Assembly (NCBI GenBank): GCA_946886325.1
Contig: CAMPIK010000013.1
Location: forward strand, 1-14,722
Direction: 5' to 3'
DNA: 14,722 nucleotides
From: an uncultured Shinella sp.
Lineage (GTDB): Bacteria > Pseudomonadota > Alphaproteobacteria > Rhizobiales > Rhizobiaceae
Part shown: piece after piece, positions 7,163-14,722 of the stretch
Layout of the letters: each line of letters opens with the position of its first letter
Numbering within the stretch: the first letter of the stretch is position 1
The notes under the pieces: model-generated
Told to the model about the DNA's origin: nothing
Databases searched by the model: none
What the model saw: only the letters and a program-made list of their open reading frames with translations
Program-made: the position numbers and the translations under genes

Positions 7163-7771
7163 ATGATGGATTTAGCCGAGACCCAGGGAGACCAGACGCG
7201 CCAGGAGAATGTCACGCGCATTCTCGATGCCGCCGAGCGGCTCTTCCGGCATTACGGCTACGGCAAGACGACGGTCGCCGATATCGCTGGCGACCTCGGC
7301 ATGTCGACGGCCAATATCTACCGCTTCTTCTCCTCCAAGACGGACATCCACCAGGCACTGTGCAACCGGATGCTGAATGCCGGCTATCTGGCGGCGCAAG
7401 CGACGGCGGCCCTGCCGCTCGACGCGACCGAGCGCCTGCGCCTCTATGCCGAGGAGCAGTTCCGCCTGACCGTCACCACGATGCTGGATGAGGAGAAGGT
7501 GCACGAGATGGTGATCGTCGCCATCGAGCGCGACTGGCACGTCATCGAAAAGCACATCGACCGCCTGCACGACGTGATCGCCGGCATCATCTCCGACGGC
7601 ATCGCGGCCGGCGAGTTCGCCGAGCAGGATCCGATGGTGGCGGCACGCTGCTTCGGCGCCAGCCTCGTCACGCTCTGCCATCCGCAGATGATGGCGCAAT
7701 GTCTTGCCAAGGAGAACCGGGCGACGCCCGACGATCTCATCGCATTTGCCATCCGGGCCTTGAAGAAATAG
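7163..7771 (+). CDS. TetR-family transcriptional repressor of the adjacent RND efflux pump
   Basis: A 202-residue protein of typical TetR length. The N-terminal DNA-binding domain covers about residues 14-62 (TRILDAAERLFRHYGYGKTT, then a helix-turn-helix at about 38-57 reading VADIAGDLGMSTANIYRFFS). The remaining two thirds form the helical ligand-binding and dimerisation part, which is not recognisable for a particular ligand. Two adjacent ATGs exist (7163 and 7166) with only a weak AGG-type ribosome site, so the exact start is uncertain by one codon. The gene lies 64 bp upstream of the adaptor and pump genes on the same strand. It is preceded by a perfect 18-bp inverted repeat, so it probably represses the whole operon including itself. 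Ligand binding would release the operator and switch on efflux. Placement in the AcrR-like efflux repressor group is from context and HTH similarity. Confidence 0.93.
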   Translation: MMDLAETQGDQTRQENVTRILDAAERLFRHYGYGKTTVADIAGDLGMSTANIYRFFSSKTDIHQALCNRMLNAGYLAAQATAALPLDATERLRLYAEEQFRLTVTTMLDEEKVHEMVIVAIERDWHVIEKHIDRLHDVIAGIISDGIAAGEFAEQDPMVAARCFGASLVTLCHPQMMAQCLAKENRATPDDLIAFAIRALKK

Positions 7772-7773
7772 GG

Positions 7774-7791
7774 GCGCGGCGCAAACCGCGC
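7774..7791 (+). repeat. Small GC-rich hairpin between tetR and the adaptor gene
   Basis: GCGCGG (7774-7779) and CCGCGC (7786-7791) can form a 6-bp stem with a 6-nt loop (CGCAAA), starting 3 nt after the tetR stop. There is no U-run, so strong termination is unlikely. It could stabilise mRNA ends or modestly uncouple tetR from pump expression. In DNA of this GC content such short hairpins are common by chance. Confidence 0.35.
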
Positions 7792-7835
7792 GTCCAACGA
7801 ACAGAACCAATTCACGATCGATCGGGAGCGCGAAG

Positions 7836-8987
7836 ATGTTTTCGCCAGTGACCATGCGTTTCAAAATTTCTCATCTCCGGCCGGTTGCGGCCGTTGCCGC
7901 CCTTCTCGTCCTTGCCGGTTGCTCCGAGGAGGTCGAACAGGCCCGCGAAATCATCCGGCCCGTCAAGGTGATCGAGATCGCCGCGGCGGAAACGTCGCGC
8001 ACCGTCAGCTATTCCGGTTCCGTCCGGGCGCGCAGCGAGATGGCACTTGCCTTCCGCGTCGGCGGCAAGATCACCGAGCGCCCGGTCGATATCGGCGATC
8101 GCGTCGAGGCAGGACAGGTGCTGGCAAGGCTCGATGCAACCGACCTGAACCTTTCCGTCCGCAGCGCCGAAGCCAATCTCTCGGCGGCGGAACGGCAGGT
8201 GGAAACGACCCGGCTCGCCAGGGACCGGGCGGAGCGGCTGCGCGCCAAGAACGTCGCCGCCCAGTCACAGCTCGAGGAAGCGGGCCTTGCCTACAATCAG
8301 GCGACGGCGACCCGCGACGCGGCGCTGGCGGCCCTCGAACAGGCCCGCAACCAGGCGGCCTATGCGGATCTCTCGTCGGCCTCCGCCGGCATCGTCACCG
8401 CCGTCGAGGCGGAACCGGGGCAGGTCGTCGCGGCCGGAACGCCTGTCGTCAGCGTCGCGCTTGACGGCGAGAAGGAAGTGGCCATCGCCGTTCCGGAAAC
8501 CGACATCCTCGCCTTTTCGCTCGGCAAGTCGGTCGCGGTGCGCTTCTGGTCCGATGCGAAGCTGGAACTGACCGGCAAGGTCCGGGAGATTTCCGGCAGC
8601 GCCGACCCGCGCTCGCGCACCTTTGCCGTCCGGGTCAGCCTCACCGACGATCCGCGCATCCTGCTCGGCATGACCGCGACCGTCGAAGCGACGGTCGAGA
8701 CGGGCGCCGAACTGGTGTCGATCCCGCTCAGCGCCCTTGCGAAAGGCGCGCCCGATGCGATCGTCTGGACCGTCGATCCCTTGGACAGCACCGTGCATTC
8801 CCGCCCGGTCGAGGTCGGCACCTTTGCCGCGGACGGCGTCAGCATCGCCGACGGGCTGAAGCCCGGCGACACGGTCGTCGTTGCCGGCACCCAGTTCATG
8901 CGCGAAGGCATGAAGGTGCGCCTGCCCGGCGAGCCGGCCGAAACGGCCTCTGCGGAAGACACGCCGCAGGGCGCGATCCTGCGCTGA
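7836..8987 (+). CDS. RND efflux periplasmic adaptor (membrane fusion protein), lipoprotein
   Basis: A 383-residue adaptor that would bridge the inner-membrane pump and an outer-membrane channel. The N-terminus carries a hydrophobic signal ending in the lipobox LVLAGC, with C29 as the expected lipidated residue. The domain order is standard. The first lipoyl half is at about 75-100 (GGKITERPVDIGDRVEAGQV). An alpha-helical hairpin follows at about 101-174, rich in Ala, Glu and Arg heptads (AERQVETTRLARDRAERLRA). The second lipoyl half is at about 176-209 (SAGIVTAVEAEPGQVVAAGT), then a beta-barrel to about 285 and a membrane-proximal domain to about 365. The ATG at 7836 has GGGAG 7 nt upstream. 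A second ATG at 7854 would give a more typical signal length but has no ribosome site. The gene ends 30 bp before the pump gene. Substrates cannot be read from sequence. Confidence 0.94.
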   Translation: MFSPVTMRFKISHLRPVAAVAALLVLAGCSEEVEQAREIIRPVKVIEIAAAETSRTVSYSGSVRARSEMALAFRVGGKITERPVDIGDRVEAGQVLARLDATDLNLSVRSAEANLSAAERQVETTRLARDRAERLRAKNVAAQSQLEEAGLAYNQATATRDAALAALEQARNQAAYADLSSASAGIVTAVEAEPGQVVAAGTPVVSVALDGEKEVAIAVPETDILAFSLGKSVAVRFWSDAKLELTGKVREISGSADPRSRTFAVRVSLTDDPRILLGMTATVEATVETGAELVSIPLSALAKGAPDAIVWTVDPLDSTVHSRPVEVGTFAADGVSIADGLKPGDTVVVAGTQFMREGMKVRLPGEPAETASAEDTPQGAILR

Positions 8988-9017
8988 TCTCCTGTCAAAA
9001 CGAAGCGGAACCCGGCC

Positions 9018-12000
9018 ATGAGCACCTCGACCGAAGACAGGCAATCCTTCAACCTCTCGCGCTGGGCAATCGGCCATCCGAGCATCGCGCGTTTCCTCTT
9101 CGCGCTCGTCATCATCACCGGCGCGCTCGGCCTGATGCGCATGGGCCAGAAGGAAGACCCCGACTTCACCTTCCGCGTGATGGTGGTGCAGGCCGTCTGG
9201 CCGGGCGCCTCGATCCAGGAGATGGAGGACCAGGTCGTCAACAAGATCGAGCGCAAGCTGCAGGAAACGCCGCATCTCGACTGGGTGAAGTCCTTCACGC
9301 GGGCCGGAAGCGCGATCATAACCCTGCAGGTCAAGGGCGACACGGATGCCGAAGAGGTGGCCGACGCCTTCTATCAGGTGCGCAAGAAGGTCGGCGATAT
9401 CGAGAACGAGCTGCCGGAGGGCCTGCTCGGTCCCTATTTCAACGACGAGTTCGGCGACACGTTCATCACGCTTCATTCGCTCTCCGGCGAGGGCTACAGC
9501 TATCCCGAACTGAAGCGCTTCGCGATCCAGGCGCGCGACATGCTGCTGACGACGCCGGGCGTCGAAAAGGCCGTCATCATCGGCGACCAGCCGGAGAAGA
9601 TCTTCATCGACGTCTCTTCCAAGGCGCTGGCCGAGCGCGGCCTGACGCTGACCGACCTGCGTGACGCGCTGGCCGGCCAGAACGCGATCGACCCGTCGGG
9701 AAGCGTCGACACCGGCTCGCGCTCGGTGCGCATCTCCGTCGAGGGCGGCGTGCTGTCGGCGGACGATATCCGCGAGCTCCGTCTGCGTGCCGGCGACCAG
9801 GTGCTGCGTCTCGGCGACATCGCGACGGTGACCGCCGGCCTCGAAGACCCCTATGCCCGCAAGTACCGCTTCAACGGGCATGACAGCGTCCAGGTCGGCG
9901 TCGTCATGGCCAAGGGCTTCAACGTCACCGATGTCGGCAAATCCGTCGAGGAGACCTTTACCCGCTTTGAAACCGCGCTGCCCTATGGCGTCTCCGTCGA
10001 TCAGATTTCGGACCAGCCGGAGGTGGTGCGCGAGGCGATCGGCGAGTTCATGAAGGCGCTCGGCGAGGCGCTGGCGATCGTACTTGTCGTATCCTTCGTG
10101 TCGATCGGCTGGCGGTCCGGCCTCGTCATCGCGATCGCCATCCCCCTGGTGCTCGCCGCCACCTTCGCCATCATGTACGAGCTCGGCATCGACCTGCAGC
10201 GCATCTCGCTCGGCGCCCTCATCATCTCGCTCGGCCTTCTCGTCGACGATGCGATGATCGTCGTCGAGATGATGGAGCGAAAGCTTGAGGAGGGGCTGGT
10301 CAAGATCGATGCGGCGAGCTTCGCCTATACATCGACGGCCTTCCCGATGCTGACAGGCACGCTGATCACGACCGCGGGCTTCATCCCGGTCGGTTTCGCG
10401 GAATCGACCGCCGGCGAATATGTGCGCTCGCTCTTCTACGTCGTCGGCATCGCGCTCGTCGTCTCCTGGTTCGTCGCCGTCTATTTCACGCCCTGGCTCG
10501 GCTACATGATCCTCAAGCAGCGCAAGCATGCGGGCGGCCATCACGACGTGTTCGACACCCGCTTCTACCGGCGCCTGCGCGCGACGGTGTCCTGGGCGGT
10601 GCGCCACCGGCTGATCGTGCTGACGCTGACGCTCGTCACCTTCGCCACCAGCCTCTGGTCGTTCCAGTTCATTCCGCAGAACTTCTTCCCGCAATCCTCG
10701 CGGCCGGAAATCCTCGTCGATCTCTGGCTGCCGGAAGGCACCAGCATCAAGGAAGTCGAGACCCAGGCGAAGGCGCTTGAGGCGCGCATGATTGATGATG
10801 CCGACAAGCGCTTCATCGCGACCTATATCGGCGAGGGCGCGCCGCGCTTCTTCCTGCCGCTCGACCAGCAGCTTCGCAATCCGAACTTCGCCCAGCTCCT
10901 CATCATGGCGAATGACGAACCGGCGCGCGAACGGCTGATCACCAAGCTGCGCACGGTGCTTGCCGAGGACTTCCCGTCGGTGCGCGCCAAGGTCGACCGT
11001 CTCTTCCTCGGCCCGCCGACGGGCTGGCCGGTCCAGATGCGCATCGTCGGTCCGGATCGCGCCGAAGTCCGCCGCATCGCCGACGAGGTCAAGGCGAAGT
11101 TCGAGACCCATCCGCTGCTTCAGGCCGTGCACGACGACTGGCTGGAGCCGGTGGCGGGCATGAAGCTCGTCGTCGACCAGGACCGCGCCCGGGCGCTCGG
11201 CGTCAGTTCGCAGCGCATCCGCCAGATGCTGCAGGCAACGATGAGCGGCGCGCCGCTCGGCGACCTGCGCGCCGGCGAGGAGACGATCTCGATCGTGGCG
11301 CGCGAACCGGCCGAAAGCCGGCAGCTGCTCACGGCCGTCGATTCGATCTATGTGCCGACCGACCTCGGCGGCTTCGTGCCGCTGTCGCAGGTGGCCAAGG
11401 TCGTTCCGGTGATCGAGCAGGGCATCGAGTGGCGCCGCGACCGCCTGCCGACCATCACCGTGCGCGGCACGCTGCCCGACAGCGTCCAGCCGAACGACGT
11501 CGCCATGCAGCTCTACGGCGAACTCCAGGGCCTGCGCGACGGGCTGGCGCCGGGCTACCAGGTGGAAATCCAGGGCGGCGCCGAGGATGCCGCCGAAAGC
11601 CAGGCCTCGATCGCCGCCAAGGCGCCGATCATGCTCGTCGTCATCGTCGTGCTGCTGATGATCCAGCTCCAGCATTTCGGCAAGACCATGCTGGTGCTCG
11701 CGACCGGCCCGCTCGGGATCATCGGTGCGGCGGCGGCGCTGCTGATCAGCGGCGCGCCCTTCGGCTTCGTCGCGATCCTCGGCGTCATCGCGCTTCTCGG
11801 CATCATCATCCGCAATTCGATCATCCTCATCGACCAGATCGACCAGGATATCGCGGCCGGGATGGAGCGCATGGAGGCGATCGTCGGCGCGGCCGTGCGG
11901 CGCTTCCGCCCGATCATGCTGACGGCGCTGACGGCGGTGCTGGCGCTCATCCCGATCTCGCGCGGCGTCTTCTGGGGACCGCTCGCCTACGCCATGATGG

Positions 12001-12170
12001 GCGGCATCCTGGTTGCGACCGTGCTGACCATCCTTGTGTTGCCCGCCGCTTACGCACTGTTCTTCGGCCGGGCGCCGAAGCATGAGCGCGATCAGGTGCA
12101 GTCGGAGCCGGAAGAGGCCGAAGCCCCGCCGGAGGCGCCGGCGTTCCGGCCGGCCATCGCCGCCGAATAG
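9018..12170 (+). CDS. RND-family efflux pump, inner-membrane permease (HAE1/AcrB-like)
   Basis: A 1050-residue proton-driven multidrug-type transporter. TM1 lies at about residues 24-43, followed by a large periplasmic loop to about 345. TM2-6 span about 347-498, TM7 529-551, a second large loop 555-867, and TM8-12 868-1016. The proton-relay pair is D410/D411 in TM4 (GLLVDDAMIVVEMMERK), matching the AcrB D407/D408 position. At the TM10 position of the essential AcrB lysine this protein has R932 (GIIIRNSIILIDQID). The length and duplicated TM-loop-TM plan are normal for the family. The gene follows the adaptor by 30 bp with a modest GCGGAA ribosome site, so the two are co-translated from one operon under the TetR regulator. 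No outer-membrane factor gene is nearby, so the pump probably uses a TolC encoded elsewhere. Likely substrates are drugs, detergents or plant phenolics, which is inference only. Confidence 0.95.
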   Translation: MSTSTEDRQSFNLSRWAIGHPSIARFLFALVIITGALGLMRMGQKEDPDFTFRVMVVQAVWPGASIQEMEDQVVNKIERKLQETPHLDWVKSFTRAGSAIITLQVKGDTDAEEVADAFYQVRKKVGDIENELPEGLLGPYFNDEFGDTFITLHSLSGEGYSYPELKRFAIQARDMLLTTPGVEKAVIIGDQPEKIFIDVSSKALAERGLTLTDLRDALAGQNAIDPSGSVDTGSRSVRISVEGGVLSADDIRELRLRAGDQVLRLGDIATVTAGLEDPYARKYRFNGHDSVQVGVVMAKGFNVTDVGKSVEETFTRFETALPYGVSVDQISDQPEVVREAIGEFMKALGEALAIVLVVSFVSIGWRSGLVIAIAIPLVLAATFAIMYELGIDLQRISLGALIISLGLLVDDAMIVVEMMERKLEEGLVKIDAASFAYTSTAFPMLTGTLITTAGFIPVGFAESTAGEYVRSLFYVVGIALVVSWFVAVYFTPWLGYMILKQRKHAGGHHDVFDTRFYRRLRATVSWAVRHRLIVLTLTLVTFATSLWSFQFIPQNFFPQSSRPEILVDLWLPEGTSIKEVETQAKALEARMIDDADKRFIATYIGEGAPRFFLPLDQQLRNPNFAQLLIMANDEPARERLITKLRTVLAEDFPSVRAKVDRLFLGPPTGWPVQMRIVGPDRAEVRRIADEVKAKFETHPLLQAVHDDWLEPVAGMKLVVDQDRARALGVSSQRIRQMLQATMSGAPLGDLRAGEETISIVAREPAESRQLLTAVDSIYVPTDLGGFVPLSQVAKVVPVIEQGIEWRRDRLPTITVRGTLPDSVQPNDVAMQLYGELQGLRDGLAPGYQVEIQGGAEDAAESQASIAAKAPIMLVVIVVLLMIQLQHFGKTMLVLATGPLGIIGAAAALLISGAPFGFVAILGVIALLGIIIRNSIILIDQIDQDIAAGMERMEAIVGAAVRRFRPIMLTALTAVLALIPISRGVFWGPLAYAMMGGILVATVLTILVLPAAYALFFGRAPKHERDQVQSEPEEAEAPPEAPAFRPAIAAE

Positions 12171-12182
12171 GCGACCTGAAAA

Positions 12183-12218
12183 CGAAAGCGGGACGGCGAG
12201 ACAAACGCCCCGCTTTCG
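12183..12218 (+). terminator. Hairpin after the RND operon, possible terminator
   Basis: CGAAAGCGGG (12183-12192) and CCCGCTTTCG (12209-12218) are a perfect 10-bp inverted repeat with a 16-nt loop, beginning 13 bp after the pump stop codon. There is no poly-T tract immediately downstream (ACACCGTTTCG follows), so it is not a canonical intrinsic terminator. Its position at the operon end and its perfect stem suggest a 3'-end stabiliser or a weak terminator. Confidence 0.55.
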
Positions 12219-12282
12219 ACACCGTTTCGACATTCCGGCGTTACGAAGGCTTGCTAGCCTTGCGTCATGAATGGAGGGCCAG

Positions 12283-12483
12283 ATGCCACAGGACCTTACT
12301 GTCTCGGAGATACTCGTCGATCCGCTGATCAGGCTCGTCATGCAGGCCGATCGCGTTTCGGTTCACAGCTTCGCCAAGCTGCTCGACGAGGCGGCGCATC
12401 GCCAGTCGCCGCGCTCCGCCCGCGAAACCTCGCTCCCGCTCTTCGACGGCCAGCGCGCGCAGGCACCCGGCCATCTCGCCTGA
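12283..12483 (+). CDS. Small protein of unknown function (66 residues)
   Basis: I do not recognise a defined domain. The protein starts MPQDLTVSEILVDPLIRLVM and continues with a probably alpha-helical, amphipathic stretch up to about residue 42 (QADRVSVHSFAKLLDEAAHR). A looser Ser/Arg/Pro-rich tail follows. The ATG at 12283 is preceded by an excellent GGAGG with a 5-nt spacer. An in-frame ATG four codons upstream (12271) overlaps that ribosome site and is disfavoured. I recall similar short proteins annotated as hypothetical in Rhizobiales, but cannot verify this here. There is no signal peptide or membrane segment, so it is probably cytoplasmic. It sits between the efflux operon, from which a hairpin separates it, and the aldolase 165 bp downstream. 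The strong ribosome site and distinct composition argue that it is real. Confidence 0.65.
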   Translation: MPQDLTVSEILVDPLIRLVMQADRVSVHSFAKLLDEAAHRQSPRSARETSLPLFDGQRAQAPGHLA

Positions 12484-12648
12484 CCGGGCGGCGGGTCCTG
12501 GCACCTTGCGCCGGCCATTGAAAAGCCTGCGCCGCCGCGCCGGAAAATGGTGTACGTTCATCAGTCAGCAAGCCGTTGCATCCGCATCCCGATCCGTCAA
12601 TAGTGCCGCCGGCCCGCGGGGCTGTGTTTGATCCAGGGGAGAGATGGA

Positions 12649-13692
12649 ATGGCGTTGATTACCATGCGGCAATTGCTCGATCATGCGGCGGAGAACGACT
12701 ACGCCTTGCCGGCCTTCAACGTGAACAACCTCGAATATATCCAGGCCGTCATGCGCGCAGCCGACGCGACGGACTCGCCGGTGATCCTGCAGGCAAGCCG
12801 CGGCGCACGCGCCTATGCCGGCGACGCCTTCCTGCGGCACCTCATTCTCGGCGCGGCCGAGGAATATCCGCATATCCCGGTCTGCCTGCATCTCGACCAT
12901 GGCGACCAGCCCTCCACCTGCATTTCGGCGATCACCAACGGCTTCACCTCGGTGATGATGGACGGATCGCTGATGACGGATGGCAAGACGGTTGCAAGCT
13001 ACGACTACAATGTCGACGTCACGGCCGAAGTGGTGAAGATCGCGCACGCCGCCGGCGTCTCGGTCGAGGGCGAACTCGGCTGTCTCGGCAATCTGGAGAC
13101 GGGTGCCGGCGACAAGGAGGACGGCCACGGCTTCGAGGGCAAGCTGTCGCGCGAGGAACTGCTGACCGATCCGGACCAGGCGCTCGACTTCGTGACGAGG
13201 ACCGGCGTCGATGCGCTCGCCGTCGCGATCGGCACCAGCCACGGCGCCTACAAGTTCACCCGCGCGCCGGATGGCGATATCCTCTCGATCGAGACGATCG
13301 CGAAGATCAACGCCAAGCTGCCGAACACCCATCTCGTGATGCACGGCTCCTCGTCCGTGCCGCAGGACCTGCAGGACCTCTTCACCACCTATGGCGGCGA
13401 GATGAAGCAGACCTGGGGCGTGCCGGTCGCCGAAATCCAGAAGGCCATTCCGCTCGGCGTGCGCAAGGTCAATATCGACACGGACCTGCGGCTCGCGATG
13501 ACCGGCACGATCCGCAAGAACTTCAAGGAAAAGCCGGATAATTTCGATCCGCGCACCTACCTGAAGCCGGCGACGGCGCTGATGGCTGAGGTCTGCAAGG
13601 AGCGGTTCGAGGCCTTCCGCACCGCCGGCAAGGCATCCAGCATCCGCGTCAAGCGCCTGCCTGATATGGCCAAGGTCTACGCTGCCGCGTAG
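12649..13692 (+). CDS. fba: Fructose-bisphosphate aldolase, class II, Calvin-cycle subtype
   Basis: A 347-residue zinc-dependent aldolase that reversibly joins dihydroxyacetone phosphate and glyceraldehyde 3-phosphate into fructose 1,6-bisphosphate in glycolysis/gluconeogenesis (or the Calvin cycle). Class II signatures are visible. HLDHGD contains the catalytic D83 and zinc ligand H84, and VSVEGELG lies at 137-144. H198 in [11 protein letters not shown] and H232 in HLVMHGSSS complete the zinc site. NIDTDLR at 275-281 binds substrate phosphate and carbonyl. The length and the insert [13 protein letters not shown] match the CbbA/Calvin subtype rather than the E. coli FbaA type. The ATG at 12649 follows AGGGGAGAG; an in-frame TTG at 12628 is disfavoured. 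The gene appears monocistronic: the 165 bp upstream carry no gene, and downstream it converges on the MarR gene. The gene symbol could equally be cbbA in rhizobial usage. Confidence 0.96.
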   Translation: MALITMRQLLDHAAENDYALPAFNVNNLEYIQAVMRAADATDSPVILQASRGARAYAGDAFLRHLILGAAEEYPHIPVCLHLDHGDQPSTCISAITNGFTSVMMDGSLMTDGKTVASYDYNVDVTAEVVKIAHAAGVSVEGELGCLGNLETGAGDKEDGHGFEGKLSREELLTDPDQALDFVTRTGVDALAVAIGTSHGAYKFTRAPDGDILSIETIAKINAKLPNTHLVMHGSSSVPQDLQDLFTTYGGEMKQTWGVPVAEIQKAIPLGVRKVNIDTDLRLAMTGTIRKNFKEKPDNFDPRTYLKPATALMAEVCKERFEAFRTAGKASSIRVKRLPDMAKVYAAA

Positions 13693-13703
13693 ACTGTCAC
13701 GTC

Positions 13704-13722
13704 GGGGCGGCACTGCCGCCTC
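13704..13722. terminator. GC-rich hairpin between convergent aldolase and MarR genes, possible terminator
   Basis: GGCGG and CCGCC around a CACTG loop (13706-13720) extend by a G-T and a G-C pair to a 7-bp stem, 11 nt after the aldolase stop. No U-run follows. In the 67-bp gap between convergent genes it is the best candidate for a shared transcription end, but the support is limited. Confidence 0.35.
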
Positions 13723-13759
13723 CGACTGCCGAACTGCGCAGAAGCTTGAGCCGGCAGCT

Positions 13760-14227
13760 TCAGCTTGAGAGCTTTGCCAGCAGCGTCAGCAACTGGTCGC
13801 GGGCGCGGGCACCGCCGAGCTGTTCCATGCACTCGTCCTCGAAGGCGGCCTCGGCCTTGCGGATCTCCGCGACGAATGTGCTGCCCCTCGTGGTCAGATA
13901 GAGCGCGTTCGAGCGCCGATCGTTCGGGGCATTGCGCCGCTCGATCAGATGCCTGCGCTCGAGCTCGTTGATGAGGGCGACGAAGTTCGCGCGCTGGACG
14001 CCGAGCGCGGCTGCAATTTCCGATTGTTTTCTTCCGGGGTTCTCGGAAATCAGCACGAGCGTGCAGAACTCCGTGGGCCTGAGATCGTAGCTTGAAAATC
14101 GCGACAGAAACTTCTGAAAAACCAGTGCCTGCGCGCGGCGAAGCTGAAATCCGATGCTGTGATCGATCCCGGACATATCCAGGTCAATTGCCTCGCTATT
14201 TCCGTCCTGATCGATCGACTTTTCCAT
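13760..14227 (-). CDS. MarR-family transcriptional regulator
   Basis: A 155-residue winged-helix regulator of normal MarR length. Residues 22-60 form the dimerisation helices (HSIGFQLRRAQALVFQKFLS). The winged helix lies at about 66-112, with RKQSEIAAALGVQRANFVAL as helix-turn-helix and NAPNDRRSNALYLTTRG as the characteristic wing (D-x-R at 103-105). A C-terminal helix returns to the dimer interface. The ATG at 14227 has AAAGGG 9 nt upstream; an in-frame Met at residue 18 is an alternative. MarR proteins generally sense small phenolics, aromatics or oxidants and repress an adjacent gene. Here the neighbours are the convergent aldolase and, upstream on the same strand, an aminotransferase, so the target is not evident and may be autoregulation or a distant locus. 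One cysteine in the DNA-binding half (C55) and one near the C-terminus (C133) could allow redox sensing, but this is speculative. Confidence 0.92.
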   Translation of the reverse strand: MEKSIDQDGNSEAIDLDMSGIDHSIGFQLRRAQALVFQKFLSRFSSYDLRPTEFCTLVLISENPGRKQSEIAAALGVQRANFVALINELERRHLIERRNAPNDRRSNALYLTTRGSTFVAEIRKAEAAFEDECMEQLGGARARDQLLTLLAKLSS

Positions 14228-14433
14228 GCGTGGCAGCCCTTTATGGGTTCTGATTGCCGTTTATCGGTTTAACCGGCCACTGAGCAAGTGGCGATGGCGA
14301 CAATGAACAGCCGTTTCCAAGATTTAATAGAATATTTCTAATTCAATCGAAAATTGCAAAAATGTTGCTCGTGTCACAGACCATAACATGGCTTTTCACA
14401 AGTCCGCCATCCCCTATGGTTGCAAATCAGATT
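14228..14433. promoter_or_regulatory. AT-rich control region upstream of the MarR gene
   Basis: This 206-bp gap is clearly richer in A+T than its surroundings, especially at 14320-14365. On the MarR strand, TTGCTC followed after 16 bp by GATAAA gives a possible promoter, with the dyad CGGTT-T-AACCG (14265-14275) between the two elements, where a MarR repressor could bind. Other short dyads are TAGAA-TAT-TTCTA (14328-14340) and two CCAT/ATGG pairs (14381-14391 and 14407-14419). Each is short, and none is proven. No coding region was found here. Confidence 0.4.
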
Positions 14434-14722
14434 TTAGGCCAAGGCGAATCGGCTGAGCCGGTCGTCGAGCGTCGCAAGCGTCTCTGCGCCGGCATTGGCG
14501 AAGGCGAAACGCAGATAATTTTCCTGCGTGGACCCGAAATAGGCGCCGGGAAGGCAGAGAATGCCGGCCCGCTTTGCCAGTTGTTCCGCGACACGCGCGG
14601 ATGCGACGCCGTCATACGGATGCCGCACGAAGGCGAAATAGGCCCCGACTGCACCGACGTGCCAGCGCGGAACCGCCGCCATCGCCGACCGCAGCGTATC
14701 GGCCCGGCGGACGATCTCCCTG
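14434..14722 (-). CDS. PLP-dependent aminotransferase class I/II, C-terminal part (runs off window)
   Basis: Only about the last 95 residues are present; the gene enters from beyond the right edge. The visible part reads REIVRRADTLRSAMAAVPRW, then GAVGAYFAFVRHPYDGVASA, AGILCLPGAYFGSTQENYLR and FAFANAGAETLATLDDRLSR. The G-A-Y-F-A-F segment, the LPG-x-x-FG turn and the YLRFAFAN motif are standard in the small C-terminal domain of fold-type I aminotransferases. The arginine of YLRF corresponds to the residue that binds the substrate alpha-carboxylate. The PLP lysine and the N-terminal domain are outside the window, so amino-acid specificity cannot be assigned. The stop is TAA at 14434-14436. The gene lies 206 bp upstream of the MarR gene on the same strand, and the AT-rich gap suggests separate transcription. 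Confidence 0.88.
   Translation of the reverse strand, partial: REIVRRADTLRSAMAAVPRWHVGAVGAYFAFVRHPYDGVASARVAEQLAKRAGILCLPGAYFGSTQENYLRFAFANAGAETLATLDDRLSRFALA

Noticed and set aside
8265..12341. A 1358-codon open frame antisense to the adaptor and RND pump genes
   Set aside because: This is a typical antisense artefact of high-GC DNA. The translation is extremely rich in Arg/Asp/His/Glu without any recognisable fold, and the sense strand carries well-conserved genes.
12484..12648. Possible promoter with TTGAAA at 12518 before the aldolase
   Set aside because: No acceptable -10 hexamer was found at 16-18 bp spacing, so I do not list it as a feature.
12565..13713. A 382-codon open frame antisense to the aldolase gene
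   Set aside because: It is a mirror frame of a highly conserved enzyme gene, with no ribosome site and no recognisable domain.

Overview
The window is high-GC chromosomal-type DNA of an alphaproteobacterium, most likely a member of the Rhizobiaceae or a close relative (Rhizobium/Agrobacterium/Ensifer/Shinella-like). This rests on strong GC3 codon use, the rhizobial style of the LuxR, TetR and MarR proteins, a Calvin-type class II fructose-bisphosphate aldolase standing alone, and a short rhizobial-type hypothetical protein. I see no rRNA, tRNA, CRISPR, insertion sequence or phage gene. No gene-free stretch exceeds 300 bases; the longest are about 271 bp (1199-1469), 206 bp (14228-14433) and 203 bp (6960-7162).

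Left block (1-6959), surface and signalling. A NarL/LuxR-type response regulator and, directly behind it, the start of a membrane sensor protein (probably its histidine kinase, cut by the window edge) run leftwards as a two-gene operon. Divergent from them is a cysteine-free protein of 1427 residues. It has a beta-solenoid-like N-terminal half, RTX calcium-binding nonapeptides in the middle, four cadherin-like repeats and a His/Asp-rich tail. It looks like a type I secreted adhesin or matrix protein, but no secretion genes are present here. Convergent with it lies a second LuxR-type regulator whose reading frame is broken by a single extra base between its N-terminal sensory part and its DNA-binding part.

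Middle block (6960-12218), efflux. A TetR-family repressor, an RND periplasmic adaptor lipoprotein and an RND inner-membrane pump form a co-directional operon. In front of the repressor is a perfect 18-bp inverted repeat with a 10-bp spacer, just downstream of a TTGACA hexamer. It is a strong candidate operator through which the repressor controls itself and the pump. No outer-membrane channel gene is linked. A perfect 10-bp hairpin follows the pump.

Right block (12219-14722), metabolism and regulation. It holds a 66-residue protein of unknown function with a very good ribosome binding site, then the class II aldolase. On the opposite strand lie a MarR-family regulator and the C-terminal part of a PLP-dependent class I/II aminotransferase that runs off the window.

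The window looks like mostly ordinary accessory and housekeeping chromosome. The points most worth a second look are the operator-like palindrome, the frameshifted LuxR regulator, the composite adhesin beside a divergent two-component system, and the small conserved-looking protein.
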